Shown here: piece by piece, positions 1 through 11,651 of the stretch
Position numbering within the stretch: the stretch's first letter is position 1
How the letters are laid out: each line of letters starts with the position of its first letter
Assembly: GCF_000801105.2 (NCBI RefSeq)
Contig: NC_079515.1
Span: 35,115,407 to 35,179,406 of the forward strand
DNA: 64,000 bases
From: Raphanus sativus
Taxonomy: Eukaryota > Streptophyta > Magnoliopsida > Brassicales > Brassicaceae
Direction of reading: 5' to 3'
The notes under the pieces: model-generated
Told to the model about the DNA's origin: nothing
Database searches by the model: none
The model's input: only the letters and a program-made list of their open reading frames with translations
Program-made: the position numbers and the translations under genes

Positions 1-962
1 AATTTAGAACGAAAAAGAGAAACTGAGTGAGAGATCTTGAATAGTCTGAGAGAGAAAAGAGAGAAAAGTTAGAGAGAAAAAAAAGTTAGAGAGAAAAAAG
101 TCGCGACGGTTCTTACCTCCGGCCGACGGTGAAGGTTTTCTCAGCCATCGTCGGTCCGGTCGTTTTGTCGTTCAACCCTCTCCTTTAGTCTCCGTTAGTT
201 TGGTTCCATCTGCTTTCGGCGGCGCATCTTCCTCGCGGTGGTCGCTTGGCTTTAGTTCCCGGCGTCGCATCCTCCTCGCGGTGGACGTTCGGTTCCTGCT
301 TCCGGCGTGGCTCCTCTCCGTTAAAAGTGAACGGTCGGCTTTAGTTTTCACGGCGTATAGGCATGCTGTAGTTGTCGACGGCGTTATTAGGGTTTGGTTT
401 GTCTTGTTCTCTTTTGTTGGTTCTCGGTGTGGGTGGCGAATCGCTTCTTTCCAGTAGGAGATCTCGGGTTCCGATGAAGCTCACTGGTGAAAGAAGGGTT
501 GTGTTGAAGTTGGTGACTTCGATGGCGGAGGATGGGATGAGATCTCGAATGTGTCTCGACGAAGCTCCCCGTGGAAAAGTCAAGCGAAGAAAAAGGTTCG
601 GTAGCTACGGCCTCCGGCGTTAACCGGAATGAAGATCAGGCGTACGCCGAAGAAACGGAGGTTTCTGGCGGGTCTGTTGACGGTGAGGCGTAGCGGTGTT
701 GGTCGGGTTGGTGTGGGCGTGACGCGTGTATCCCCGAAGCGGTGGATTGAAACACGTGTCAGCAACACCTCGACTGTCGGTGGGGCATTTGGGCTTGAAA
801 ACCGGTTGGGTTTTAGGCCCATTTTGTTTATGTGTTTTGTTTTTCGGCCCGCTTGTTTATTGGGCTTTCGGACTTTGATGTTTTGGGTTTTTATCCTCTT
901 TGTTCTGGGCTTGGACCCTTAATATATCTATTGACGGAAAAAAAAAGACAAGAATTTAGAAC
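1..962 (+). mobile_element. Tailed non-LTR retroposon with target-site duplication
   Basis: The last ten bases of a direct repeat (AATTTAGAAC) open the window at 1-10 and recur at 953-962, just after an A9 run at 938-946. The repeat may begin at 947 (GACAAG...), its left copy being cut by the window edge. The insert (11-946) begins with a GA-rich leader, continues GC-rich and ends TATTGACGG plus poly(A). This is the structure of an L1-type retroposition product. No reverse transcriptase or other domain is recognisable in its short open frames, so it is an internally deleted LINE derivative or a non-autonomous family. Its tail resembles that of the element at 50218-50402. Confidence 0.65.
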
Positions 963-2094
963 TGAAGATATAAAAGGAAAAGAAGAAGAATATTACTAGA
1001 AAGAAGGGTTAGAACTTACAAGCAAGTATAACTTGAGTGCTCTTTTACCCTTTTCGCAGGTCGTTTTCATAAGTTTCTCGTACATATCCTTTTGTCTTTC
1101 CATTCACTTCATTGCTCAAAGGCATCATCCGAAATATACTAACTTGCCTTCTTGTTGGTACTTTTTTTTTTGGCCAAATTTGATGCTATTTTTGTGACAA
1201 AAACAGTGTTGGTACATTTTTCAGGCTATTGTTTGCTTAAATTAAGGATAGAAAATCTGTGATCAAACAAACAAAACTGACCCAAAGTTGCAGAAAAACG
1301 ATGCCGGGATAGTCAAATAAAAGCTGAGCCATAAACTGGATTCATAACCCTAGCGTATTGGTTTAAATGAATTGCTTAGTCACCCAAACTTCATCATTTT
1401 CCTGAATACTAAACAAGGACATTGCAGGGTTATTAAATCACTTTTAATATTCATGCAGGATTAAAGATGTAATGTTGAGGTTTTGGGTAACATGGTGCAA
1501 CCTAGCATCAATTCCAATAGAATAATCCCTATAATTATATGCTGAAGTTATTTGGAACTTCTGTGTTGTTGACACGTATATTAATTATAATTATGGCTAT
1601 TATTTAAGTTCCTTAATTAATATATTCTTTAAAAGAACACTTAAAAGTTATAAAAAAATATCTAGTGTTACTTGATTATTTTAGGTTGATACATTTAACT
1701 CAACCACTAAGGTTTCTCCAAGTGTCTAGGAGAATTATACATCCGATCTTACACTAATCTTTGTTGTCGTAATATAAGATTCGTTGGATTCCACCTAAGG
1801 CAGTATGGCAATAAAATAAACTATAGAAATATACTAAATAATTAATTTTAAGATGTTTTTGGTCTTTGTGCGTCACCATGGGACAGGTGGTCTTATAGTT
1901 CTATCTCTTAGATATTTTAAAGATTATTTGCAATAAGCAACTACTTCGGAGATAATATAGGAAGACTAACTTTCGAAAAAGAGGTAATTTCTTATTTTGT
2001 AGTTATCATCGATGGTTGAGAACATTAACTAATACTCAAAAATTTACGATTCAATTTAGCGAAACACGCTGAACATATTATTGAGTGAAACTTA
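963..2094. other. Intergenic, no gene seen
   Basis: AT-rich DNA with no coding region I can support. It contains one small tailed insertion candidate at 1162-1206, listed separately. Confidence 0.5.
1153..1215 (-). repeat. Short tailed insertion (minus strand) in 9-bp repeats
   Basis: TGTTGGTAC occurs at 1153-1161 and 1207-1215. The 45 bases between begin with a T-run, so on the minus strand they end ...TTTGGCC plus A10. This is a likely very short LINE-tail insertion. The repeat is short enough that chance is possible. Confidence 0.4.
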
Positions 2095-2566
2095 AGGGGA
2101 ATTTTCAAAAATACCACTTTCAAGGTACCATTATTCATCTTTACCACCACTAAAGACATATTTTCAATAATACCTTATTTATTAAAATGGTAAAGACTCT
2201 TGTATCTTTGTTTTTATATGTTTTTCAAAATTCTAATCCCAAATTCTAATTCCTAAACCTCCAATTCTAAACCCTAAACCCAAAATCTTCAACTCTAAAC
2301 CCTAAACCCTAAACTATATACCCTAAATTCAATATCCTAAACCCTAAACCCTAAAGTCTAAACTATAAACCCTAAATCCTTAACTCTAAACCCTAAATCT
2401 TAAACTCTAAACCCTAAACTATATACCTTAAACCCTAAAATATCAAATCTAAACCCTAAATCCTAAACATTTAAATCTAGACCCTTCATTAAAAGTAGTG
2501 GTAAAAGTGGTTAGTGTAAACATGAAAAGTGGTACTATGAAAATGGTATTTTTGGCAATTTCTCCT
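2095..2566. mobile_element. MITE-like element with telomere-like core
   Basis: The ends are imperfect inverted repeats of about 55 bp (roughly 2095-2150 and 2510-2566). Both carry a CAAAAATACCA block followed by a TTTACCAC-type block. The core, about 2241-2480, is dominated by degenerate copies of the plant telomere unit CCCTAAA mixed with TCCTAAA and TATAAACC variants. I found no clear target-site duplication. It is a non-autonomous DNA transposon rather than a chromosome end, because the array is degenerate and enclosed by the inverted repeats. Confidence 0.55.
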
Positions 2567-4796
2567 AGATAATTGATTTGGGTAATTTTGTTCTAGTCGT
2601 CTTCTAATCAATTTTAATAAATTTAAATTAAAAAACTTGTAATAAGTGCTCTCGCTTGTTATTTCCTTTTAAATATTATCATATGGTTTCAAAAACCGCT
2701 GTTTAACGTTTCCATCTTCTCCCTAGTCGAAAAGCTAGTCTAGTGTGAACTAATGGTGAAACAGAAACTTGAATACGAGTATTTGTTTTGATGTGATCAG
2801 CTATATTAGTAGCTAATTAGCACTACGAACATTAAAATAATCTCTTAACTAGGGTCAGATTTAGGGTTTCTCATGCCTACCGTGACCGACTGACCGATCC
2901 ACTTGTTAGTCAAAGATACTAAGTCTTTCAAAGCTAAAATAAGTTAGATCATCAAATCGGCATATCTGCTTTTTCTGCAAAATGAAATATGATGATTTGA
3001 ATTAGACGATGACACAAAACTACACTAACAAAAACCACAATATGTTACATGTCTTGATCTAAAATCATCATTTTTAACTGTTCGGATGAATTTTAAATAT
3101 TTCATATTATTATAAAGTTTGAGGAAACTATCATGAAACTTTGAAGGTTAGCCAGAAAACTTTGAGGCAGCAAACTAAAACCTAAGTTAAAGCCAGAGAC
3201 GATCAAGTATTTCTAAAATATCATGTTGATATCAACAGCTAGCAGATGTGCATTTGTGAGGATTTCCAATTGTTCAAATCTATATTAGCAACATTTTTGT
3301 ATTGTTAGATGTTTGAACCCCGTATTAAAGGTGTAGATTCTCTCTAACTTCCGAGGCTCACAAGATTTTTGTTTTACGAATATTTTAATCAGATTTGTTA
3401 GCAATGCAAATCTATGATTTTTAATGAAATATCAGAGTTGCAGATGCGAAAGTACCTCAACGGTTCAGAGACTACGGACACAAAGACGTGCCTGTAAAAC
3501 GTCAGCATTTTCATTCACTGATAATCAGTTTTAATCCGACATTATTAATCAGTTTAGTTAACTGAATCATCTATAAAATATTTGTCGTTGGAGATCATTT
3601 TAAACTCCTTGTTTCGTGCGGGTTTTGTATTATTATGACTTTTGTACTTCAAAGACATGTTTAGCGGCTAAGCATGTGATTCTGCTAAGATATGCTCTTA
3701 GAATAAGATTTTCTTTAATGTCTTATCAGGAGAAAGCTTTGTTTTTCTTACACAAAAGTTATATGCATTATCAGTCGAAAAATATTACCAACTTACGGTA
3801 AAAAAACTGTTGGAATAGAGTAAGAGTATAGTTGATGAGAATTGCTACTTATTCTATTTTTTTTCTTGCCTTCCACCAAACAATTTGTGTAAATTTTGAG
3901 TTGAGTTTTAAATATCCATAATCTTATTTATATACATGCTTTTATCCGTACTTAGCGTATGTACAGTGTAGTCGTCATAACTGGTAACGCCTGTACGTAA
4001 GAAAAAAGTTGCAATAGTGATCTGTAACCGCGTAAGATGCAATTTGGCAAGTGTTTACTTTGATCAAATCATCGTGTTCTTTTGATTTAATTTTATAATA
4101 TTTTTGAAATTTTTATGTATTTGCCTCCTTTTTGGTGAATTTTTAATTTGTTGTCGATCAAAGATAAAGTTTGCGCGATTCTGTGAAACTATTTTTAGTA
4201 TAATAATGTTGTTCCTATCTTAAGTTGAAAGTGCAAGATGTGTACTTGACAAAGCCAATAAGGTTCTAGAACGTCGTTTTATTGTTGTTCTCATCATAGC
4301 TTAAAACATTTTTTTCCCAAAAAAAAACAATATACAAAAATCAGTATAAAGATAGTAAGTACTCACAACCCCTGACCAACCTTGTTTGTGATCCTATCTG
4401 TGACTGTGGATTGTAGATCTAGCATTTTGGTTACAGATAAACTTAGGGACACTGAATCCTTTTAATATTAAAACTTATGAGGTTGTGATACTTACGTTTA
4501 TTAGTTTAAAGAAAAATGATTACTGACTATAAAAGATATTGGATAGTGCATGGTTGGTGGTATATCAACAAAATTAATGCATATTGATATACATAAAGAA
4601 ACACATAAATATTTTGCAAACTAGGTTAAAGAGATTTTCTGATGGAATCAATTATTTACTGGAATAAATTAAATTTACCAATAAAACCTCAAATCTTATA
4701 CTGCCAGAAAGGTAAACCCAATCCGAGACAATTCTTATAGATCAAAAATGATAAAGTACATCATCTTCTTTTCCTTTGATATCTCTTTTATAGTCT
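2567..4796. other. Intergenic, no gene seen
   Basis: AT-rich sequence without a supportable coding region or recognisable transposon ends. The open frame at 3616-3801 shows no protein family features. Confidence 0.45.
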
Positions 4797-5068
4797 TTGC
4801 TCGTTGAAAATCATGTAAAAGCTTCGTCAACTTCTTGTAATGTGATTCCATGGAAAAGCTTCTCTAATGACTGTTTGCGAGTTTCGCTTTATGTCGTTGA
4901 ACCCGCTGGCCATTTTTCACCCAGAAACACTTTACGAATATGTGTCCACAAATCATGAGCCGCTTTATGATGAGATAACAAACTGCTTAAACCGGGTTCT
5001 ATATATCGTAGCTTCATCCATGATACCACTATCTCATTATCGTCCATCAATCATCAGTATTGTATGAG
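4797..5068 (-). pseudogene. Copia-type retrotransposon gag relic
   Basis: Read on the minus strand, about 90 codons resemble the gag polyprotein of plant Ty1/copia elements. One block reads VVSWMKLRYIEPGL and the next HDLWTHIRKVF, the usual spacing of the gag SWI...LWxxL/IxxxF motif pair. The frame is broken by a stop after about 55 codons. No LTR, protease or integrase is nearby, so this is an isolated decayed fragment. The plus-strand open frame over the same place is a shadow. Confidence 0.5.
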
Positions 5069-5500
5069 TCTTCAGCAGGTTTAGGGATGGGCCCCGAATC
5101 AAATGAAATCTCCTTTTTGTAGAAGATGATTAAGAGTTTCACTAGAGTATATAAAATATAAGCATATAGTTTTGTTGCAATTGCACATAAATATTCTCAC
5201 ATTTTGTTTATTATAAACATATAGTTATATTTTTAAAAATAAACAAACGTATAGTTATTGCGGCTATATACGTTTGTTCTGAATCCTAATCACTAAATTA
5301 TTAAAGTTTTCTTTAATATAATTAAGAATGTTATAGTCTTATAAATTTCGGATCCAGCCGTGAATATGAAAGACAATCTTCAGTAGACCCACGATCCACT
5401 TGATAGTAATAATGTTTCAAATTGATGAAGCGTGGACAAACACTTACTGAATCTTTAGAGACCTATTAAATCGTACCGTCTTAGAACATAGGCTTTTTTA

Positions 5501-5538
5501 CCACAGCTCTTTTTTTTTTGTCACTGCCACAGCTCTTT
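5501..5538 (-). repeat. Micro-retroposition footprint (minus strand)
   Basis: CCACAGCTCTTT stands at 5501-5512 and 5527-5538. The 14 bases between read, on the minus strand, CAGTGAC plus A7. Confidence 0.5.
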
Positions 5539-5814
5539 CTTTAGTGGCGATGTTATACGGTCGAAGAATAAATTCAACCCATAATATATATAGTTTCTTA
5601 TTATTCTATAAATACATCGGTATTATTGCTATATCAGTTAATTAATTAGTTTATTGTATTACACTTTCCCTTTAATCTTCCATCAAAAGAACGATTCCCA
5701 TAAAGAATATTAAGTACAAGTTGATCGAGTTAATCGCACTTAAAAGTGTTTTACTACAAGTCTAGATTAAAATTGAAATTATTCCGACATGATCAGACAC
5801 CATCTTATTTAATA

Positions 5815-6042
5815 CTCCCTCTGTTTTATTATAAATGTCATTTTAGACTTGTGCACACGGATTAAGAAAGCATTTAATTTTGTATATTTTCAATATAAAA
5901 ACATCATTACCGGTACAATTCAACCAATAGAAAAATAGAATGAAGAATAAAGTTAATAAATTTTGCATTGAAACTTTAAAACGACACTTATTTTGCAACG
6001 AAAAAAATTCTCTAAACCACACTTAATATGAAATGGAGGGAA
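5815..6042. mobile_element. Stowaway-type MITE (Tc1/mariner)
   Basis: The 228-bp element is flanked by TA on both sides (5813-5814 and 6043-6044). It starts CTCCCTCTGT and ends ATGGAGGGAA, the classic Stowaway terminus. The inverted repeats continue inward imperfectly for about 30 bp. It has no coding capacity. Confidence 0.8.
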
Positions 6043-6044
6043 TA

Positions 6045-9000
6045 TGTATCAATAAATATGGGAATGTTTGAATTGATATACTTCTTATCTAATTTCTTTT
6101 TCCTCATCATCAAGTAAGTGGTCTTCTTTTAAAGTTATGGAAAGCAGGAGACGAACCTTTTAGAACCTGTGTTCTCATGCTAGATAATAGAGAATAAACG
6201 ATAAAGAAACAACATAAACAATAATGCTATCAGAATTCAGAAGAATAAACCTTTTCTCTGGAAAGAACATTAGGTAACATAGTACAACTTATATAGCATA
6301 ATAACTGTAGTAGTATGAAAGGCAGTCATAATCATGCTAATCTTTAGGATGAATTTAACTTTACATCACCGGCCTAGCGTTATGTCGATTGTGTATTTTT
6401 GTTTTGTTTTGATAAATGTCGATTTCGTGTCTTTAATAGATGATATAGGCTTTTTGAGTCCAAAGCAAACGTCATGGTTAATTTGTCCGGGCACAAAGAA
6501 AACTAGAGAATTTTAATAAACTTTGGACGTAAATTTAATATAGTAGATTTGAAAAATAATATTATCCATATCTTAGACATACGAGACCACAAAAAATATA
6601 TTCGATCAAAATCGAAGAGTTTCAAGTTCTTATATAGTTTTGTGTATGTCAGTGACTCGGTGTTATATTTTCATCCATAAAAGATGGCCAGTTAGTAAAA
6701 TTTCCAGTGCACAAAAAGAAGTATAATAAAATCTTCATATCTTATAAAGGTTTTCATACCAACTGAACTTTTTTATTAATTTATTTTTCTAATTAATTTA
6801 TATTTTAAATATGCTAGTTAAAAGATAAAACTATTAAAAATATTAATTAGAAATATATAATGTTAATTTACATAGATTAAATTTTAAATTTTATTTTATT
6901 AAAAATATAATATTATTCTATTAATATTTAAATCTTTTAAGACTATTAGAACCAAAGATGAAAAGCATAAAATTATATTTTTAGAAAAAAATAAAGTTAC
7001 ACTTTTTATAAAAAAATTAATTTAAATGATATTTAATATGAAACATAAATGATATTAGATTTGATACAAATGGATATTAAAAAAACAAGACACAAAATTA
7101 ATGATCGAGCAAAAGGCTTAGGAATTCATGAATATACATGATGAATATTTTCATATATCCATGCTTGTAACATATATTTTAGGCAAAGATTCAAAAAAAA
7201 AACGTATATTTTAGGGAAAACACATCAATTCTGAAGTTTCCTTACTATGTGTCTCTATGTCTCTATATCGGTATCTTTTAAATAATTTGGAAATTTGGAT
7301 CAATTTTGCAAATTAAGGACCACAAAGATTTTTTTTAATCAAAACAGAAAGTCTAGGACAAAAAGTAAGATTGGATATCTATACAAAGTAATTAAGCAAA
7401 TGCAATGCATCCAAAGTAATTAAGTAACTGGACAGCAAATCCAGTTTGGCTGTTAAACACTAAAGACCAATCCACCTTAAGCTGCCTTTTTTACTTTGAC
7501 GAAACCCATTTCTTATTTGTAAATAGATATATTATCATTACTCAAGTAATTGCTCTAAAGCTTATACCTAACAAGTAACACCCTTTTAGTTTACTTTTGC
7601 TTACCTCAACTCAATTTGTTGAAAGAAACGCTACGTTGTCTTTTCCATGTCTCCAATGGATTGGAAAGCTTGAGAGAGATATGAGTCATCCAATTTTAGA
7701 AGATGAGAGATGTAGAGTAGAAGTGAAAGGCTTGATGAGGTTGGGGATGGTGGGGTTTCATGTATCATCATCATCTTGCGCACGAGTGTCAAAACAAATC
7801 TTTTTTCCTTTTGCCAAAACAAATCTAGTTAGTTTATATAATTAGTGTTGGTAGGCAAATTCTTACATCAAACTTCTAAATCTCACTTCTTCTTTTTGCA
7901 TAAAGTGGGGTCTGTCGCATGAGATGATGCTCTGATAAAAATTTCAGGTCCTTTTAATCTAAATTAACACTAGACTTTCTTCTGTGCATTATCTCAATTT
8001 GTAACGTATAATATTTATAATTGTTTGACGCTTAATAAATGTTTGTATATGTATAGATTTGTTCATATTGTACTGTTGGTGGATGTTAACTGTTTATTAT
8101 ATAAGTCATTTTCTATTCAAGCTAACTATTTATATATTGGGTTTGTTTATAAATCTTAAAAATTTTTATGCTTGTATGAATTAATACATCTATTTTCCTA
8201 GATCAAATATTTTATGGTAAAAATCATATTCTGACAATAAATAGGTATAATATTTATTTTACATGTCAAAAGAATTCCAAAAGTACTACACTTATAAACT
8301 TTATTAATTTGATGCAATTTTTTTTAGTTTACTTTTATTCTTATTATTCAAATATATTGGTTTACATTATTTTTACAGGTAAAATTTAACTTAGCTACTT
8401 TTCCTAATAGAGAAAATTCGGTAAATACTCTTTCTAAATTTTGTTAAGATTTTAATTTCCAAAATTTTAGCTGTCTAGTTAATAACTTAACTAACTTTTT
8501 CATTCTAATATACAAATTTTTAAAAATTGTTCATATTTTAATATCCGGAATATCTCTATTTTAATAAAAAAACTTATTAATTGTAAATTATTAATATAAA
8601 TAAGTTTCAAATAAATTTAAAAAATATCAAAAATTCACAAACAAAACTAACTAAGTTTTGGATAATTTTGAACTGTGTGATAAATTTTTAAATTGCTAAT
8701 TTTAGTTTGTATTTGAAATAGAAAATAATATTTATATTACTTCAAAACTATTTATTTAAAAATTTATACTTTTTTCCCTAAATAAAAGAAAATGATCCTC
8801 GAGATGCTCCATAGTCCATAGTTTTCCTCTCTGGTCAATGGCTGCGTGTGAAAAAAGCCCAAAGCAAACAGCAGAAGTGTCCTTGTGTCCAACACTTGAC
8901 CTTAATATCCAGAGAAATGAAATGAAATAGAGCCCAGGAGAAAAACACTAAACAGAGCAGCAAACATTCACGGGGTTGTTTAAGTAACAATTCAAAATAG

Positions 9001-9156
9001 CAGTAGCAAATCCGTAAATCCATAAGTAATTCAGGGACCTGCAAATACGATAAAACTAAAAAAACGAAACATCTTCTTCTCTTCTCTCGGCTTTGCTCAG
9101 CCACCAGACACACACAACTTCTTCTCTCTTCTTAGACATCCTTCACACACAAAAAC
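6045..9156. other. Intergenic, no gene seen
   Basis: Very AT-rich (notably 6780-7090 and 8030-8790). There is one micro-insertion footprint at 7171-7215. The open frames around 7600-7845 and 8835-9113 show no family features. The last 100 bases before 9157 are probably the GATB promoter and 5' leader, but I see no decisive motif. Confidence 0.45.
7171..7215 (+). repeat. Micro-retroposition footprint
   Basis: CATATATTTTAGG (7171-7183) and CGTATATTTTAGG (7203-7215) match at 12 of 13 bases. The insert of 19 bases reads CAAAGATTC plus A10. Confidence 0.5.
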
Positions 9157-11301
9157 ATGTCCACCACATTACTCAGAACAATCCAACCAAACCACTTCAC
9201 ACTCCTCGGAACCGCCTTGTTCAGAAGAAACAGAACAACAACAACGAGCCGTCACATCTCCGTTCGATGTCTCGGGAGCCAAACCGCCTCCTCTCAACCA
9301 AGAACCGCCCCAAAAAACCACGGAAGCAACAAGCTGGACGAGATTCTCAGAGACTACGAAGCCGTGATCGGGATAGAGACACACGTCCAGCTCTCCACAT
9401 CCACAAAGGCCTTCTGCACCTGCCCCAACACCTACGGCTCCAAACCGAACACGAGCATATGCCCCGTCTGTATGGGATTACCCGGGGCTCTGCCCGTCCT
9501 GAGCTCGAAAGTTGTCGACTTTGGCGTCCGATTGGGTCTGGCTTTGAACTGTGGTCTCTCTCTCAAGTCAAAGTTCGATAGGAAGCAGTATTTTTACCCT
9601 GATCTGCCTAAAGGCTATCAGATATCTCAGTTCGATGTCCCCATTGCGTCTGGTGGTTACGTGGATGTGGATATTCCGTTAGAGTTTGGTGGTGGGCATA
9701 GGAGGTTTGGGATCACTAGGGTTCATATGGAGGAAGATGCTGGCAAGTTGCTCCATTCAGACACTGGAGATTACTCTCAGGTTGATTTGAATAGAGCAGG
9801 AGTTCCTTTGCTTGAGATTGTGTCTGAACCTGATATGAGAAGTGGGATAGAAGCAGCTGAGTACGGTAGCGAGATGCAGAGGATTGTGAGGTATTTGGGA
9901 GTGAGTAATGGGAATATGCAAGAGGGCTCTCTTCGTTGTGATGTTAATATCTCTATCCGTCCCATTGGCCAAGCTCAGTTTGGCACCAAGGTCTCTTCTT
10001 TCTTTCAAGTCATTGGCATTTTCATGTTGGATGATTCAGAGTTTATGTTGTTTTTTTGCAGGTAGAGATAAAGAATCTGAATGCGTTTTCAGCTATGAGC
10101 AGGGCGATTGACTATGAGATAACAAGACAGGCACTTCTATACAACCAGGGTCAAGCCGACCAGATTGTAACCGAGACTCGTCTTTGGGACGAAGGAGCTC
10201 AGGTCCTAAGCTTTCATTACGTTGTTCTGTGATCCATATCCATCAGCAACTAACTTGGGAGTATAAATGTTTCAGAAAACAGTAACAATGAGGAAGAAAG
10301 AAGGGCTAGCTGATTACCGCTACTTCCCAGAACCAGATCTTCCTGAAGTGATCCTCACCCAAGAATACGTTGATAGCATCCGTGCCTCTTTACCGGAACT
10401 TCCTGAGGCAAAGCGCAGGAGGTATGAGGCAATGGGTTTAGGTATTCAAGATGTGCTTTTCCTTGCCAATGACGTCAGTGTAAGTTCCTATCTGCTCAAA
10501 AAGGAAACTACTAGTGAAAGAAAAAGAGTTGGAACTTTCTTATCACTGTTGTTTGAATGAAATGGGGGTTTAGGTTGCAGAATATTTCGATCAAGTGATT
10601 GGTAAAGGTGCTGATGTTAAGTCGGCAGCAAATTGGCTGATGAGTGATATAGCCGCTTACTTGAAAAATGAGGAACTTTCTATCAGTGATGTCAAACTTA
10701 CTCCTCAAGAGTTGGCTGAGCTGATAGCTGCAATCAAAGATGAAACCATTAGCGGAAAGATTGGTAAACAGGTCAGTTCAATCTTAAAAAAATGTATCAA
10801 CTTTTTGGTTTGGATCAATGTGATTTACTTCCTGTTTTTTTGGCAGATTCTGTTTGAGCTATTGGCCAAAGGTGGAACTGTTCAAGGAATGATTAAGGAA
10901 AAAGACTTGGTTCAGGCAAGTCCATAGCTATTCCACAAAGTGTGGTCATAAAAGGAAGTTAGATATTGGTTAGTACATAGCTGATGTTTTGCTTATGTGT
11001 GACGTATGCTGCAGATAACCGATCCTGTGGAGATTGAGAAGATGATTATGAAGGTGATCTCCGAATCCCCAAAGCAACTTGAGCAGTACCGAAGTGGGAG
11101 GACCAAGCTTCAAGGCTTTTTTGCTGGCCAGGTATGGCAGATACAATCAGCCTTTTGCTTGATAAACTTGTAATAATCAGTTTCAAACTGATATGTTTTT
11201 TTTTTTATATAATTGTTCAGGTAATGAAAATGTCAAAAGGTAAAGCAAACCCTGCTTTGCTTAACAAGATTCTCCTGGAGAAGCTCGATGCCAAGGAGTG
11301 A
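9157..11301 (+). CDS. GATB: Glutamyl-tRNA(Gln) amidotransferase subunit B, organellar
   Basis: B subunit of the GatCAB amidotransferase, which converts Glu-tRNA(Gln) to Gln-tRNA(Gln) in plastids and mitochondria. Seven exons, all phase 0: 9157-9990, 10062-10202, 10276-10479, 10574-10771, 10847-10915, 11015-11131, 11221-11301, giving 547 residues (Arabidopsis about 550). Residues 1 to about 55 are Ser/Thr/Arg-rich, as in a transit peptide. GatB signatures follow: IGIETHVQL near 71-79, a Cys quartet (FCTCP and CPVCMG, C87, C89, C102, C105) for zinc, [16 protein letters not shown] and [11 protein letters not shown]. The C-terminal third is the YqeY-like tRNA-binding tail. Intron 5 starts GC, not GT (CAG/GCAAGT). 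The stop lies 350 bp from that of the convergent CLSY4-like gene. Confidence 0.95.
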
Positions 11302-11651
11302 TGATTGATTAAAACGCACAAAATTGGAGATGCGATTAGTGAAAGTGTTGTATTGAGTTAAAACGGTTGTTCTTTAGAAATTTTTTGTTGAATTTGTTAA
11401 GTTTCACAGAGTCTTGTAATGGCAATACAATGCACAATGAATTGGTACAGATGATTCTGTTGGAACATGAAATAAAAAAGCTTAGATTTTGCAATTTCCA
11501 TGTGAATGCAAGGAACAGAGAAGCTATAGATGACTTAGAGAGAGCATGTGATAGTAATATATTCATATCACTAGAGTGAACTTTATTAATACAAACGCCT
11601 AGAGAGAGTCTTAATAGTGGAATTAACAGAAAGAAAAGAATATCACAAAAA

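Noticed and set aside
200..922. Open frames within the left-edge retroposon
   Set aside because: They overlap in several frames with Arg/Ser-rich composition and no domain; better explained as noncoding parts of the element.
2241..2480. Telomere or chromosome-fusion site
   Set aside because: Repeats are degenerate and sit inside an inverted-repeat element.
8390..8760. Possible second copy of the foldback element at 53156
   Set aside because: Only scattered AT-rich words are shared; no inverted ends or duplication could be fixed.
9093..9581. Open frame of 162 codons overlapping the GATB start
   Set aside because: Out-of-frame shadow of GATB exon 1.
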